Source: Streptomyces naganishii JCM 4654 (GTDB lineage Bacteria > Actinomycetota > Actinomycetes > Streptomycetales > Streptomycetaceae). From it: a stretch of DNA of 64,000 nucleotides. Positions 27,407-38,982 of the stretch are shown here, piece after piece. A program made the translations under genes and the position numbers. Positions within the stretch are counted from its first letter, which is position 1. Every line of letters begins with the position of its first letter. The stretch covers positions 1 through 64,000 of the forward strand of contig NZ_BMVF01000008.1 of the NCBI RefSeq assembly GCF_014650575.1. Reading direction: 5' to 3'. Below the pieces are notes generated by a model that was given only the letters and a program-made list of their open reading frames with translations, ran no database searches and was not told the DNA's origin.

Positions 27407-28146
27407 GGCGTGAGCCGTCCCGCCCCGGGTGTCCGCGGCGTGTCGGCCGCCCCGCTCGTCTCCCGCAGGACGAAGCCCACCCCGCGCACGGTGTGGACGA
27501 GCCGGGGCAGCCCGCCGGCCTCCAGCTTGCGGCGCAGGTAGCTGACGAAGGTGTCGACGGCGTCGGTGCGCACGTCGAAGTCGTAGCCCCAGACCCGGTC
27601 GAGCAGCTGGTCGCGGGTGAGGACCAGGCCGGCGTTGCGGGCGAGCACCTCCAGGAGTTCGAACTCGCGCCGGGTCAGCTCCAGCGGCCGGCCGGCGCGC
27701 TCGGCGGTGCGGGCGGCCGGGTCGACGACGAGGTCGGCCACGCGCAGCACCTCGCGTCCGGCGGGTGGCCGGCGGCGCAGCAGGGCGTGCAGGCGCAGGA
27801 CGAGTTCCTGGAGGGCGAACGGCTTGACGAGGTAGTCGTCCCCGCCCGCCTGGAGTCCGGCGATGCGGTCGGCGGTCTCGTCGAGGGCGGAGAGCATGAG
27901 CACGGGCAGGTCCTGGCCCTCCTGGCGGAGCCTGGTGCACAGCTCGATGCCGCTCATGCCGGGCATCGACACGTCGAGGACCAGCACGTCGGGGGGCGCC
28001 TCGCCGATGGCGGCCAGCGCCTCGGATCCGCCGCCGGCGGTGCGCACCGCGAATCCGCTCAGCCGCAGTCCGCGCTCCAGTGAGCGGCGGATCGCCGCGT
28101 CGTCGTCCACGACCAGCACCGCGCCGGGGCGCGTCGCGTCCGTCAT
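27403..28146 (-). CDS. OmpR-family response regulator, 247 aa
   Basis: The N-terminal receiver has acidic residues in VVDDDAA, the phospho-Asp in LVLDVSMPGMSG and Lys in YLVKPFAL. The C-terminal winged helix contains LTRREFELLEVLARN and TVRGVGFVLR. It is phosphorylated by the kinase encoded downstream (ATGA overlap). ATG 28146 follows GAGGAGGGTGC, an excellent ribosome site. It is divergent from the chitinase gene; the 264-bp interval holds both promoters. Control of the chitinase by this system is possible because of the position, as known for some streptomycete chitinases, but is not shown by the sequence. Confidence 0.94.
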   Translation of the reverse strand: MTDATRPGAVLVVDDDAAIRRSLERGLRLSGFAVRTAGGGSEALAAIGEAPPDVLVLDVSMPGMSGIELCTRLRQEGQDLPVLMLSALDETADRIAGLQAGGDDYLVKPFALQELVLRLHALLRRRPPAGREVLRVADLVVDPAARTAERAGRPLELTRREFELLEVLARNAGLVLTRDQLLDRVWGYDFDVRTDAVDTFVSYLRRKLEAGGLPRLVHTVRGVGFVLRETSGAADTPRTPGAGRLTP

Positions 28147-28300
28147 GCACCCTCCTCGCAGGTCCGTATGGCCGCACAGGGTACGGCCCCTGGTTCGGAG
28201 AAGGACGGCGAGCGGGTGCCCCGCGGGTAAGAAGGCGCGAGCTCCGGGACAAACACCGTGATCCGCAAGGGAGTTGGGGATCAAGAAAGCCCACATCAAA

Positions 28301-28343
28301 GTGGTCCAGACCTATTGACCTGTGGTCCAGACCTTTCTACTCT
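28301..28343 (+). promoter_or_regulatory. Chitinase promoter with two direct repeats
   Basis: GTGGTCCAGACCT occurs at 28301-28313 and exactly again at 28322-28334, 21 bp (two helical turns) apart. They bracket a good promoter: TTGACC (28315-28320), a 17-bp spacer and TACTCT (28338-28343). This is the known arrangement of streptomycete chitinase promoters, where the 12-bp direct repeats mediate chitin induction and glucose repression and resemble DasR sites (TGGTCTAGACCA type). The second repeat lies between the -35 and -10 boxes. Confidence 0.85.
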
Positions 28344-28410
28344 CGCAGCACTGCGGGCATGGAGGCTCAGTCATGCCCGCGTCAACCACCCTGACAACGG
28401 AGGGCGCAGC

Positions 28411-30240
<1,830 letters not shown>

Positions 30241-30284
30241 CCCCCACCGGGGGCTGAGCCAAGCCCCCACCGCGACACACCCCC

Positions 30285-30328
30285 GCGCCGCGGGCGGCCC
30301 CGGAGCACGGGTCGCCCGCGGCGCTTTT
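30285..30328. terminator. Terminator between chiC and DUF2550 gene
   Basis: A 16-base arm (30285-30300) pairs with 30309-30324 with one mismatch around an eight-base loop, followed by TTTT. It lies 45 bp after the chitinase stop and just before the convergent DUF2550 stop. Confidence 0.8.
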
Positions 30329-30335
30329 CCGCGCT

Positions 30336-30782
30336 CTACGCGACGTTCACCCGTTGTCCGGGCGGGGCCGCCTCCAGCCAGGCCAGGAAGCCGGTCAGGG
30401 CGTCCTCGCTCATGGCGAGTTCCAGTCGGGTGCCGCGGTGCAGACAGGTGAGGATCACCGCGTCGGACAGCAGGGCGAGTTCCTCCTCGCCCTCGGGCAG
30501 CCGGCGGCCGGCCACCTCGATGGAGGCGCGCTCCAGGGTCCGGCGCGGGCGGGGGGCGTAGGAGAAGACGCGGTACCACTCGACGCGGTCGCCGTTGTAG
30601 CGGGCCACGCCGTAGCTCCAGCCCTTGCCGCTGGTGTCGGTCTTCTCCGGCACGTCCCAGCGCAGGCTGCAGTCGAAGGTGCCGCCCGAGCGCTGGATCA
30701 GCCTGCGCCGCAGACCGAACACGAAGAGTCCCACTACCACGAGCAAGACCACGAGCCCGCACACAGTCAGAGCGAGGACCAT
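30336..30782 (-). CDS. DUF2550 family membrane-anchored protein, 148 aa
   Basis: One N-terminal membrane helix (LALTVCGLVVLLVVVGLFVF) precedes a cytosolic domain starting LRRRLIQRSGGTFDCSLRW, which is characteristic of the actinobacterial DUF2550 family, conserved immediately after the ATP synthase operon. The function is unknown; a link to the ATP synthase is suggested only by this synteny. ATG 30782 is preferred because AGGAGG lies nine bases upstream; an in-frame GTG at 30788 is too close to it. A very strong hairpin separates it from atpC, so it is likely transcribed separately. Confidence 0.88.
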   Translation of the reverse strand: MVLALTVCGLVVLLVVVGLFVFGLRRRLIQRSGGTFDCSLRWDVPEKTDTSGKGWSYGVARYNGDRVEWYRVFSYAPRPRRTLERASIEVAGRRLPEGEEELALLSDAVILTCLHRGTRLELAMSEDALTGFLAWLEAAPPGQRVNVA

Positions 30783-30838
30783 CGGCACCGACCTCCTCGT
30801 CTCCTAGGTAATGGAACGGAAAAAACACCCACATTCAC

Positions 30839-30886
30839 CTCAGCCGCGGCCGGTACCGGATTGCTCCGGTACCGGCCGCGGCTGAG
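30839..30886 (-). terminator. ATP synthase operon terminator
   Basis: A perfect 22-bp inverted repeat (30839-30860 and 30865-30886) with loop TTGC lies 27 bp downstream of the atpC stop. In the direction of transcription it is followed within 15 bases by a run of six T. It ends the atp operon. Confidence 0.92.
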
Positions 30887-30912
30887 TGACGTCATCACAT
30901 CGCGCGGCGCGT

Positions 30913-31290
30913 TCAGCGCACCGCCGTCACCGCGCGCAGTCGCACGTCCGCGCGGCGCTCGGCGGAGGCGTCGGCCGCCGCCTTGGCGCGCTCGAGCGCC
31001 CGCTCCGCGCGCTGGACGTCGATCTCGTCCGAGAGCTCGGCGATCTCGGCCAGCAGCGACAGCTTGTCGTCCGCGAACGAGATGAATCCGCCGTGCACCG
31101 CGGCGATGACCGTCGCACCTTCACTCGTACGGATGGTCACCGGGCCCGACTCCAGCACACCGAGCAGCGGCTGGTGACCGGGCATGACGCCGATGTCGCC
31201 GGACGTGGTGCGCGCGACGACCAGGGTGGCCTCGCCGGACCAGACCTTCCGGTCGGCCGCGACCAGCTCGACGTGCAGCTCAGCAGCCAA
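30913..31290 (-). CDS. atpC: ATP synthase epsilon subunit
   Basis: This 125-aa epsilon subunit of F1 couples the central stalk to the c-ring and can inhibit ATP hydrolysis. The N-terminal beta-sandwich (AAELHVELVAADRKVWSGEA, GDIGVMPGHQPLLGVLE) is complete, and the C-terminal helices are Ala/Arg-rich. The start codon is TTG at 31290, with GAGGAG seven bases upstream. It is the last gene of the operon, 115 bp after atpD, and is followed by the 22-bp terminator. Confidence 0.96.
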   Translation of the reverse strand: MAAELHVELVAADRKVWSGEATLVVARTTSGDIGVMPGHQPLLGVLESGPVTIRTSEGATVIAAVHGGFISFADDKLSLLAEIAELSDEIDVQRAERALERAKAAADASAERRADVRLRAVTAVR

Positions 31291-31405
31291 GAGTGGCTCC
31301 TCGGGTCACCACCCGGCAGGGGCGCCGGGTGTTGGGGTCAATTCTACGGGGCGTGTGTGAGGGGGCGGGACGCGCCCGCCCCCTCACACGAACTCAGGAA
31401 CGAGT

Positions 31406-32841
<1,436 letters not shown>

Positions 32842-32842
<1 letters not shown>

Positions 32843-33759
32843 TATCGGTCACTCCCCGCGGTCGCGTCGGCCAGGGCGCTCGCGCCACCGACGATCTCGC
32901 TGATTTCCTGGGTGATTTCGGCCTGGCGGGCCGCGTTGGCAAGACGGGAGAGCGTGTTGATCAGCTCGCCCGCGTTGTCGGTGGCCGACTTCATCGCGCG
33001 CCGCGTGGCGGCGTGCTTCGAAGCGGCCGACTGGAGCAGCGCGTTGTAGATGCGGCTTTCCACATAGCGCGGCAGCAGGGCGTCCAGGACGTCCTCCGCC
33101 GACGGCTCGAAGTCGTACAGCGGCAGGATCTCGCCCTTGGGCGCGGCCTCCGCTGCGACCTCTTCGAGGCGCAGAGGGAGCAGCTGGGAGTCGATCGCCG
33201 TCTGCGTCATCATCGAGACGAACTCGGTGTAGACGATGTGGAGTTCGTCCACGCCGCCGTCCGCCGTCTCCCTCTCGATGGCCTCGATCAGGGGCGCCGC
33301 GACCTGCTTGGCGTCCGCGTACGAGGGCTCGTCGGTGAAGCCCGTCCAGGATTCCGCGATCTTGCGCTCACGGAAGTTGTAGTGGGCCACACCGCGCCGG
33401 CCGACGATGTACGTGTCGACCTGCCTGCCCTCGCGCTCCAGGCGCTCGGTCAGCTGCTCCGCGGCCTTGATGGAGTTGGAGTTGAAGGCGCCGGCCAGGC
33501 CGCGGTCGCTCGTGAGGAGCAGGACCGCGGCACGGGTCGGGTTGTCCGCCTCCGTGGTCAGCGGGTGCTTGGTGTTCGAACCGGTGCCGACCGCCGTGAC
33601 CGCGCGGGTCAGTTCCTGCGCGTACGGCGTGGAGGCCGCCACCTTGCGCTGCGCCTTGACGACGCGCGAGGCGGCGATCATCTCCATCGCCTTGGTGATC
33701 TTCTTGGTCGCGGTGACGGATCGGATGCGACGCTTGTAGACCCGGAGCTGGGCTCCCAT
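32842..33759 (-). CDS. atpG: ATP synthase gamma subunit
   Basis: This central rotor stalk of 305 aa begins MGAQLRVYKRRIRSVTATKK (the conserved N-terminal helix) and ends with the conserved C-terminal helix region (RRAMKSATDNAGELINTLSR). It is preceded by atpA with a 21-bp gap and overlaps atpD by one base. The length matches the streptomycete gamma, including the actinobacterial insertion around residues 195-215. Confidence 0.97.
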
Positions 33760-33780
33760 GAGTCAGGTCCCTTCCTTACG

Positions 33781-35373
33781 TCACTTGGCGGCGGCGGCCG
33801 GGGTGTCCTCGCCGAGCAGCTTGCCGTCGCTCGTCTCGAACTGCTTCTTGAACTCCGCCACCGCGTCGTCGACGGCCTGGATCGTGTCGTCCGACATCTT
33901 GGCGCCCTCCTTGATGGAGGTCATCAGGCCCTGGTGCTTCCGGTGCAGGAAGTCGATCAGTTCCCGCTCGAAGCGGCGGATGTCGGCGACCGGGACGTCG
34001 TCCATACGGCCGTTGGTGCCGGCCCAGACGGAGACGACCTGGTCCTCGGTGGCCATCGGCTGGTACTGGTCCTGCTTCAGCAGCTCGACCATGCGCGAAC
34101 CGCGCTCCAGCTGCGCCTTGGAGGCCGCGTCCAGGTCGGAACCGAAGGCGGCGAACGCCTCCAGCTCACGGAACTGGGCGAGGTCCACACGGAGGCGGCC
34201 GGAGACCTGGCGCATCGCCTTGTGCTGGGCGGAACCACCGACTCGGGAGACGGAGATACCGACGTTCAGCGCGGGACGCTGACCGGCGTTGAACAGGTCC
34301 GACTCCAGGAAGCACTGGCCGTCGGTGATGGAGATGACGTTGGTCGGGATGAACGCCGAGACGTCGTTGGCCTTGGTCTCGACGATCGGCAGACCAGTCA
34401 TCGAACCGGCACCCATGTCGTCGGAGAGCTTGGCGCAGCGCTCCAGCAGCCGGGAGTGCAGGTAGAAGACGTCGCCGGGGTAGGCCTCGCGGCCCGGCGG
34501 GCGGCGCAGCAGCAGCGACACGGCGCGGTAGGCGTCGGCCTGCTTCGACAGGTCGTCGAAGATGATCAGGACGTGCTTGCCCTCGTACATCCACTGCTGA
34601 CCGATGGCCGAACCGGTGTACGGCGCCAGGTACTTGAAGCCGGCCGGGTCGGACGCCGGGGCGGCGACGATGGTCGTGTACTCCAGCGCGCCGTTCTCCT
34701 CCAGCGCGCGGCGGACCGACGCGATGGTGGAGCCCTTCTGGCCGATGGCGACGTAGATGCAGCGGACCTGCTTCTTCGGGTCGCCGGTGCGCCAGTTGTC
34801 ACGCTGGTTGATGATCGTGTCGACGGCCAGGGCGGTCTTGCCGGTCTGCCGGTCGCCGATGATCAGCTGACGCTGACCACGGCCGATCGGGGTCATGGCG
34901 TCGACGGCCTTGTAGCCGGTCTCCATCGGCTCGTGCACCGACTTGCGCTGCATGACCGTGGGGGCCTGCAGCTCCAGCGCACGGCGGCCGGACGTCTCGA
35001 TCTCGCCGAGGCCGTCGATCGGGTTGCCGAGCGGGTCGACAACGCGGCCGAGGTAGCCCTCGCCGACCGCCACGGAGAGGACCTCACCGGTGCGGGTGAC
35101 CGGCTGGCCCTCCTCGATGCCGCTGAACTCACCGAGGACGATGGCACCGATCTCGCGCTCCTCGAGGTTGAGGGCGAGGCCGAGGGTGCCGTCCTCGAAC
35201 TTCAGCAGCTCGTTGGCCATGGCCGAGGGCAGGCCCTCGACCTTCGCGATGCCGTCGCCGGCAAGGGTGACCGTACCGACCTCCTCGCGCGAGGCCGCGT
35301 CCGGCTTGTACGACTGGACGAAGTTCTCCAGCGCGTCCCGGATCTCCTCCGGCCGGATCGTGAGCTCCGCCAT
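33781..35373 (-). CDS. atpA: ATP synthase alpha subunit
   Basis: This non-catalytic nucleotide-binding F1 subunit has 530 aa. The P-loop is GDRQTGKTALAVDT, and the alpha signature PALNVGISVSRVGGSAQ is near residue 370. Homology starts at MAELTIRPEEIRDAL, which fixes ATG 35373; the longer open frame to 35466 runs into a spacer with hairpins. A C-terminal extension (DGKLLGEDTPAAAAK) is typical of actinobacteria. It lies between atpH and atpG on the same strand. Confidence 0.98.
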   Translation of the reverse strand: MAELTIRPEEIRDALENFVQSYKPDAASREEVGTVTLAGDGIAKVEGLPSAMANELLKFEDGTLGLALNLEEREIGAIVLGEFSGIEEGQPVTRTGEVLSVAVGEGYLGRVVDPLGNPIDGLGEIETSGRRALELQAPTVMQRKSVHEPMETGYKAVDAMTPIGRGQRQLIIGDRQTGKTALAVDTIINQRDNWRTGDPKKQVRCIYVAIGQKGSTIASVRRALEENGALEYTTIVAAPASDPAGFKYLAPYTGSAIGQQWMYEGKHVLIIFDDLSKQADAYRAVSLLLRRPPGREAYPGDVFYLHSRLLERCAKLSDDMGAGSMTGLPIVETKANDVSAFIPTNVISITDGQCFLESDLFNAGQRPALNVGISVSRVGGSAQHKAMRQVSGRLRVDLAQFRELEAFAAFGSDLDAASKAQLERGSRMVELLKQDQYQPMATEDQVVSVWAGTNGRMDDVPVADIRRFERELIDFLHRKHQGLMTSIKEGAKMSDDTIQAVDDAVAEFKKQFETSDGKLLGEDTPAAAAK

Positions 35374-35412
35374 CTGGGTTCCCTGCTCTCCTTGTTGGGC
35401 CCGAAGTTTCAC

Positions 35413-35455
35413 TTGGGGGGTATGGGGACTCCCCCCAATAAGAGGTGAATCCTCT
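35413..35455 (-). other. Hairpins in the atpH-atpA spacer
   Basis: TTGGGGGG (35413-35420) and CCCCCCAA (35431-35438) form an 8-bp stem with a ten-base loop. AGAGG/CCTCT (35441-35455) forms a second small stem. They lie in the 129-bp spacer between atpH and atpA, the longest gap inside the F1 part of the operon, and could act in RNA processing or in raising alpha/beta expression relative to delta. Confidence 0.5.
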
Positions 35456-35502
35456 GCACGGCCCAACCAGGGCCGTCGTGTACGTCTTGTGTTGAGTTGC
35501 TG

Positions 35503-36324
35503 CTAGCTCGCCATGCGGCGGGCGGCGTCCTCGAGCCGGTCCGCGATCGAGCCGTTGATGACCTCGTCGCCCACCTGCACCCGGATCCCGCCGACGACCT
35601 CGGGGTCCACGTCGAGATTGAGGTGCATCCGGCGGCCGTAGAGCTTGGCGAGAGCCGCGCCGAGGCGCTGCTTCTGCGTGTCGCTCAGCGGTACCGCCGA
35701 GGTGACGACGGCGACCATGCGGTCCCGGCGGTCGGCGGCGAGCTTGGACAGGGACTCCAGTCCCGACTCCAGGCTACGACCCCGAGGCGCGGTCACAAGG
35801 CGCGTCACCAGACGCTCCGTGGTCGCCGTGGCCCTGCCGCCGAGCAGCCGGTGCAGCAGCTCGGTCTTGGCCGCCGTGCTCGCGGACTGGTCGGTCAGCG
35901 CCGCGCGCAGCCCAGTGCTCGAGGAGACGATCCGCCCGAAGCGGAACAGCTCGTCCTCCACGTCGTCGAGCTCACCGGTCCGCTCGGCGGCGGTGAGGTC
36001 GGCGGTGTCCGCCAGTTCCTCCAGCGCGTCCACCAGGTCGCGGGGCTGCGACCAGCGCGAGCGCACCATGCCGGCCACCAGGTCCACGGCGTTGCCGCTG
36101 ACCTGGCTGCCCAGCAGGCGCTGGACCAGCGTGGCCTTGGCCTCGCCGGACTGCGCCGGGTCGGTGAGAACCCGACGCAGGCCGACCTCGCGGTGGAGCA
36201 GCCCGGTGACGGCCGCCAGCTCGTCGGCGAGCCGAGCGGGGTCCACCGAGGTGGAGTCCGTCAGCGCGTCCAGACGCTCACGTGCGGCGGTCAGTGCCTC
36301 GCGGCTGGCTCCGTGCGCAGTCAT
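35503..36324 (-). CDS. atpH: ATP synthase delta subunit
   Basis: This peripheral-stalk subunit holds alpha3beta3 to the b dimer. At 273 aa it is about 95 residues longer than the E. coli delta; the extra sequence is mainly N-terminal, which is normal for streptomycetes (mycobacteria instead fuse b and delta). The C-terminal block LNLDVDPEVVGGIRVQVGDEV is the conserved delta signature. ATG 36324 overlaps the atpF stop by four bases (ATGA). Confidence 0.96.
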   Translation of the reverse strand: MTAHGASREALTAARERLDALTDSTSVDPARLADELAAVTGLLHREVGLRRVLTDPAQSGEAKATLVQRLLGSQVSGNAVDLVAGMVRSRWSQPRDLVDALEELADTADLTAAERTGELDDVEDELFRFGRIVSSSTGLRAALTDQSASTAAKTELLHRLLGGRATATTERLVTRLVTAPRGRSLESGLESLSKLAADRRDRMVAVVTSAVPLSDTQKQRLGAALAKLYGRRMHLNLDVDPEVVGGIRVQVGDEVINGSIADRLEDAARRMAS

Positions 36325-36863
36325 CGAGCCGCCTCGGCCTTCTCCTCGAGCTCGTCGAGGAAGCGGTCGATGACACGACTCTGCCGGGCGTGGTCCTCGA
36401 GGGACTCGCCGACGAGCTTGCCGGCCAGCTCGGTCGCCAGCTTGCCGACGTCCTGCCGGAGCGCGGACGCGGCGGCCTTGCGGTCGGCCTCGATCTGGGC
36501 GTGACCGGCGGCGACGATCTCCTCGCGCTGCCGCTGGCCCTCGGCCCGCATCTCGGCGATCAGCGTGGCACCCTGCTCGTGCGCCTCCTGGCGCAGGCGC
36601 GCGGCCTCGTGCCGGGCCTCGGCGAGCTGGGCCTTGTACTGCTCGAGGACGCTCTGGGCCTCGGTCTGCGCGGCCTCGGCCTTCTCGATACCGCCCTCGA
36701 TGGCCTCCCGGCGCTCTTCCAGAACCTTGTTGATGTTCGGGAGGAGCTTCTTGCCGAGGAAGCCGAAGACGATGACGAAGGCGATCAGGCCGATGACGAG
36801 CTCGGGAATCGGCGGAAAGAGGGGGTTCTCCGACTCCGCCGCGATCTGAACCAGAGGGTTCAC
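36321..36863 (-). CDS. atpF: ATP synthase b subunit
   Basis: This 180-aa peripheral-stalk subunit has an N-terminal membrane helix (PELVIGLIAFVIVFGFLGKK) and a long charged coiled coil (KVLEERREAIEGGIEKAEAA onward). The start is GTG 36863, with AAAGG upstream; an out-of-frame ATG lies two bases away. It overlaps atpH by four bases and follows atpE by 40 bp. It begins VNPLVQIAAESENPLFPPIP, as in other streptomycetes. Confidence 0.96.
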   Translation of the reverse strand: MNPLVQIAAESENPLFPPIPELVIGLIAFVIVFGFLGKKLLPNINKVLEERREAIEGGIEKAEAAQTEAQSVLEQYKAQLAEARHEAARLRQEAHEQGATLIAEMRAEGQRQREEIVAAGHAQIEADRKAAASALRQDVGKLATELAGKLVGESLEDHARQSRVIDRFLDELEEKAEAAR

Positions 36864-36903
36864 ATCAGTGCCTTTCGTCTATGGTCTGTGGTCGCTGTTC
36901 GGC

Positions 36904-37131
36904 TTACTTGTAGACGAACGGCATGACGAGGCCGATGAGGGCCAGCGCCTCACAGAACGCGAAGCCGAGGATCTGGTTGGCGCGGATCAGACCGGCGGCC
37001 TCGGGCTGACGGGCCAGAGCCTGGGTGCCGTTGCCGAAGATGATGCCGATGCCGACGCCGGGGCCGATGGCAGCAAGGCCGTAACCCACGGAGCTGAGGG
37101 AACCGGTGACGGCGGCGAGGGTCTGGGACAT
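36904..37131 (-). CDS. atpE: ATP synthase c subunit
   Basis: This 75-aa ring-forming proteolipid has two membrane helices, a polar loop (ARQPEAAG, residues 40-47) and proton-carrying Glu61 (FCEALALIG). The glycine pattern GPGVGIGIIFG in helix 1 supports ring packing. ATG 37131 follows a ribosome site in the 76-bp spacer after atpB. Glu61 rather than Asp is normal for actinobacteria. Confidence 0.98.
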   Translation of the reverse strand: MSQTLAAVTGSLSSVGYGLAAIGPGVGIGIIFGNGTQALARQPEAAGLIRANQILGFAFCEALALIGLVMPFVYK

Positions 37132-37207
37132 GCCAGTTCTTCCTTCTCTTTGCGGACCGGTGGGGGTTGGCCACCGGACGAATCGGGGGTGGGAGCCGGG
37201 GGTGTGC

Positions 37208-38029
37208 TCAGTGGTGTTCGGCGAGCGCGCCCTGGACGTAGCTGCAGGCCAGGAGGACGAAGACGTACGCCTGGACAGCCTGGATGAAGAGCTCGAAGGC
37301 GGTCATCAGCAGGACCATCACGAACGAGACGCCGGCGTAGGCGATGCCGATGCCGTTCAGCAGGTACCAGCTGGCGAGCGTGAAGAGCAGCAGCAGCGTG
37401 TGGCCCGCGAACATGTTCGCGAAGAGTCGGACCGCGTGCGTGAACGGCCGGACCAGGATGTTCGAGAAGAACTCGATCGACATGGACAGCGGCAGCACCG
37501 GACCGATCGTCGGGTCGTAGCCGGTCACGTTCTTGAAGAAGCCGACGAACCCGTGCCTCTTGAAGGTCAGGATGATCCAGGTGAACCAGACGATCACCGC
37601 CAGTACCAGCGGGTACGAAATGATCGCCGTCACCGGGAACTGGGCGACCGGGATGATCGACCAGAGGTTCATCATCCAGACGAAGAAGAACAGCGAGACC
37701 ATGAAGGGCACGTACTTCTCGCCCTCGCGCTTGCCGATCGTCTCGTAGACGATGCCGCGGCGCACGAAGTCGTACGCGGCCTCGCCGACCATCTGGAACT
37801 TGCCCGGAACGACCTTCGGCTTGCGGAAGGCGACCCAGAAGAACCCGACGATGACGATCGAGCCGAGCAGCGCCAGGAGCATCGTCTTGTTGAAGTACAA
37901 GTTGCTGTCCCCGTCGCCCCACAGGGGCTTGAACAGGAACGAGTGCAGGCCCGGAGCGGGGAAGCCACAGCCGTTGAAGATGTGGCAGTCGGTCTCGAAG
38001 GCGAGCACCTGCGTCGGGTCAGCACTCAC
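37208..38029 (-). CDS. atpB: ATP synthase a subunit
   Basis: This is the membrane proton-channel subunit, 273 aa with five to six helices. The essential Arg lies in the conserved FSNILVRPFTHAVRLFANMFAGH helix, and the C-terminal helix contains FELFIQAVQAYVFVLL. GTG 38029 (VSADPTQVLAFETDCHIF) is chosen because AAGGAG lies upstream; an in-frame start at 38065 would add 12 residues without a ribosome site. It is preceded by atpI after 225 bp. Confidence 0.96.
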   Translation of the reverse strand: MSADPTQVLAFETDCHIFNGCGFPAPGLHSFLFKPLWGDGDSNLYFNKTMLLALLGSIVIVGFFWVAFRKPKVVPGKFQMVGEAAYDFVRRGIVYETIGKREGEKYVPFMVSLFFFVWMMNLWSIIPVAQFPVTAIISYPLVLAVIVWFTWIILTFKRHGFVGFFKNVTGYDPTIGPVLPLSMSIEFFSNILVRPFTHAVRLFANMFAGHTLLLLFTLASWYLLNGIGIAYAGVSFVMVLLMTAFELFIQAVQAYVFVLLACSYVQGALAEHH

Positions 38030-38254
38030 CGCGGACTCCTTCAGCGTGGCGCATGGGTACGGCAACCTCGTTGTGTCGGCGCGGCGCGCAGCCGCGGGTC
38101 GGCACCGGACTGGTGTTACGGATGTGGAGGCGGCTGGGGGGCATCGAGCCTCGCGTTCGAGCAGGCGTCAGCTCAGATGCCCGCGCCCGCGATGCCGCAG
38201 TTGGCACCGGACGATAGCAGGAGAACTCTGCCGTCTTTATCCCGGCCCTACCCC

Positions 38255-38692
38255 TCACGACGAGGACCCCGTCTTCTCGGACTTCTCACTCTTCTCCGAG
38301 TCCGGTTCGACGTAGAAGATCTTGGCCTTCATGTGCGCACGCGCCTGGGCGGCCATCCATACGACGGTCGCGACGACGAGTGAGAACGCGAATGCCTTGG
38401 CGTTGAAGAGGGTCGTGCCCTTGAAGAGGGCCAAGAAGATCATCAGCAGCAGGAGTTGGGCGACGTAGAGCATGAGGCCCATGGCCTGGAACAGCTGCGG
38501 GAGCGTCCTCGCGGTCCACTGCAGCACGTACAGGCCCAGTCCCATGAAGGCGATGGCCAGCAGCGCGCCCACCGCCGCTCCGAGCGCGCCCTTGCCGCCG
38601 GCCACCACACCGCTGACGGCGACCGCGACCACGCCGACGGCCGCCGTGGGGACGGCGATCGGCACGAGGTTCCGGGCGTCATTGGACGGCAT
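38255..38692 (-). CDS. atpI: ATP synthase I-type protein
   Basis: This 145-aa membrane protein, first gene of the operon, is a putative assembly factor for the c-ring or a cation channel. It has four hydrophobic segments (about residues 10-28, 33-52, 65-85 and 95-115) and a charged C-terminal tail rich in Ser/Glu/Lys. ATG 38692 is chosen because GGAG lies eight bases upstream; an in-frame ATG at 38734 has no ribosome site. The upstream region holds a Rex-like operator. Sequence conservation in this family is low. Confidence 0.88.
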   Translation of the reverse strand: MPSNDARNLVPIAVPTAAVGVVAVAVSGVVAGGKGALGAAVGALLAIAFMGLGLYVLQWTARTLPQLFQAMGLMLYVAQLLLLMIFLALFKGTTLFNAKAFAFSLVVATVVWMAAQARAHMKAKIFYVEPDSEKSEKSEKTGSSS

Positions 38693-38819
38693 GGCGGCAA
38701 CTCCGCTTTCGCAGGGGGGGCAGGGTGTCGTCATGGACGAGCGTAGTCCCGGATTTCGGAGAGAAAACTCAGCACCTGGGGCCCCTTGTTCTGGGGTCCT
38801 TCGGCTCTATCCGGGGTTC

Positions 38820-38837
38820 TCGTGAACCGTATCACAA
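38820..38837 (-). promoter_or_regulatory. Candidate Rex operator (ROP) upstream of atpI
   Basis: TCGTGAACCGTATCACAA is an imperfect palindrome with GTGA-N6-TCAC core half sites. It matches the streptomycete Rex consensus (TTGTGAACGCNTTCACAA) at 13 of 17 specified positions. It lies 128 bp upstream of atpI in an AT-richer stretch. Rex is the NAD+/NADH-sensing repressor of respiratory genes, so control of ATP synthase is plausible. No Rex gene is in the window. Confidence 0.65.
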
Positions 38838-38937
38838 ACTATTTGATGAGTCCTTTACCTGGTTGGTGTGCTCGCTGTCACACATGAGAGTGACTCCGCC
38901 CGTCTGTGCAGAAACCGGGCCGAGTTGTCTGGTATTG

Positions 38938-38954
38938 GGGGGATATGCTCCCCC
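38938..38954 (-). terminator. Hairpin after wecA-like gene
   Basis: GGGGGA (38938-38943) and TCCCCC (38949-38954) form a six-bp stem with a five-base loop about 30 bp past the stop of the transferase gene. There is no T-run. It may end that transcript ahead of the atp promoter. Confidence 0.45.
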
Positions 38955-38982
38955 ACGGATTGGCAACGTCTTAGTCAGATTC

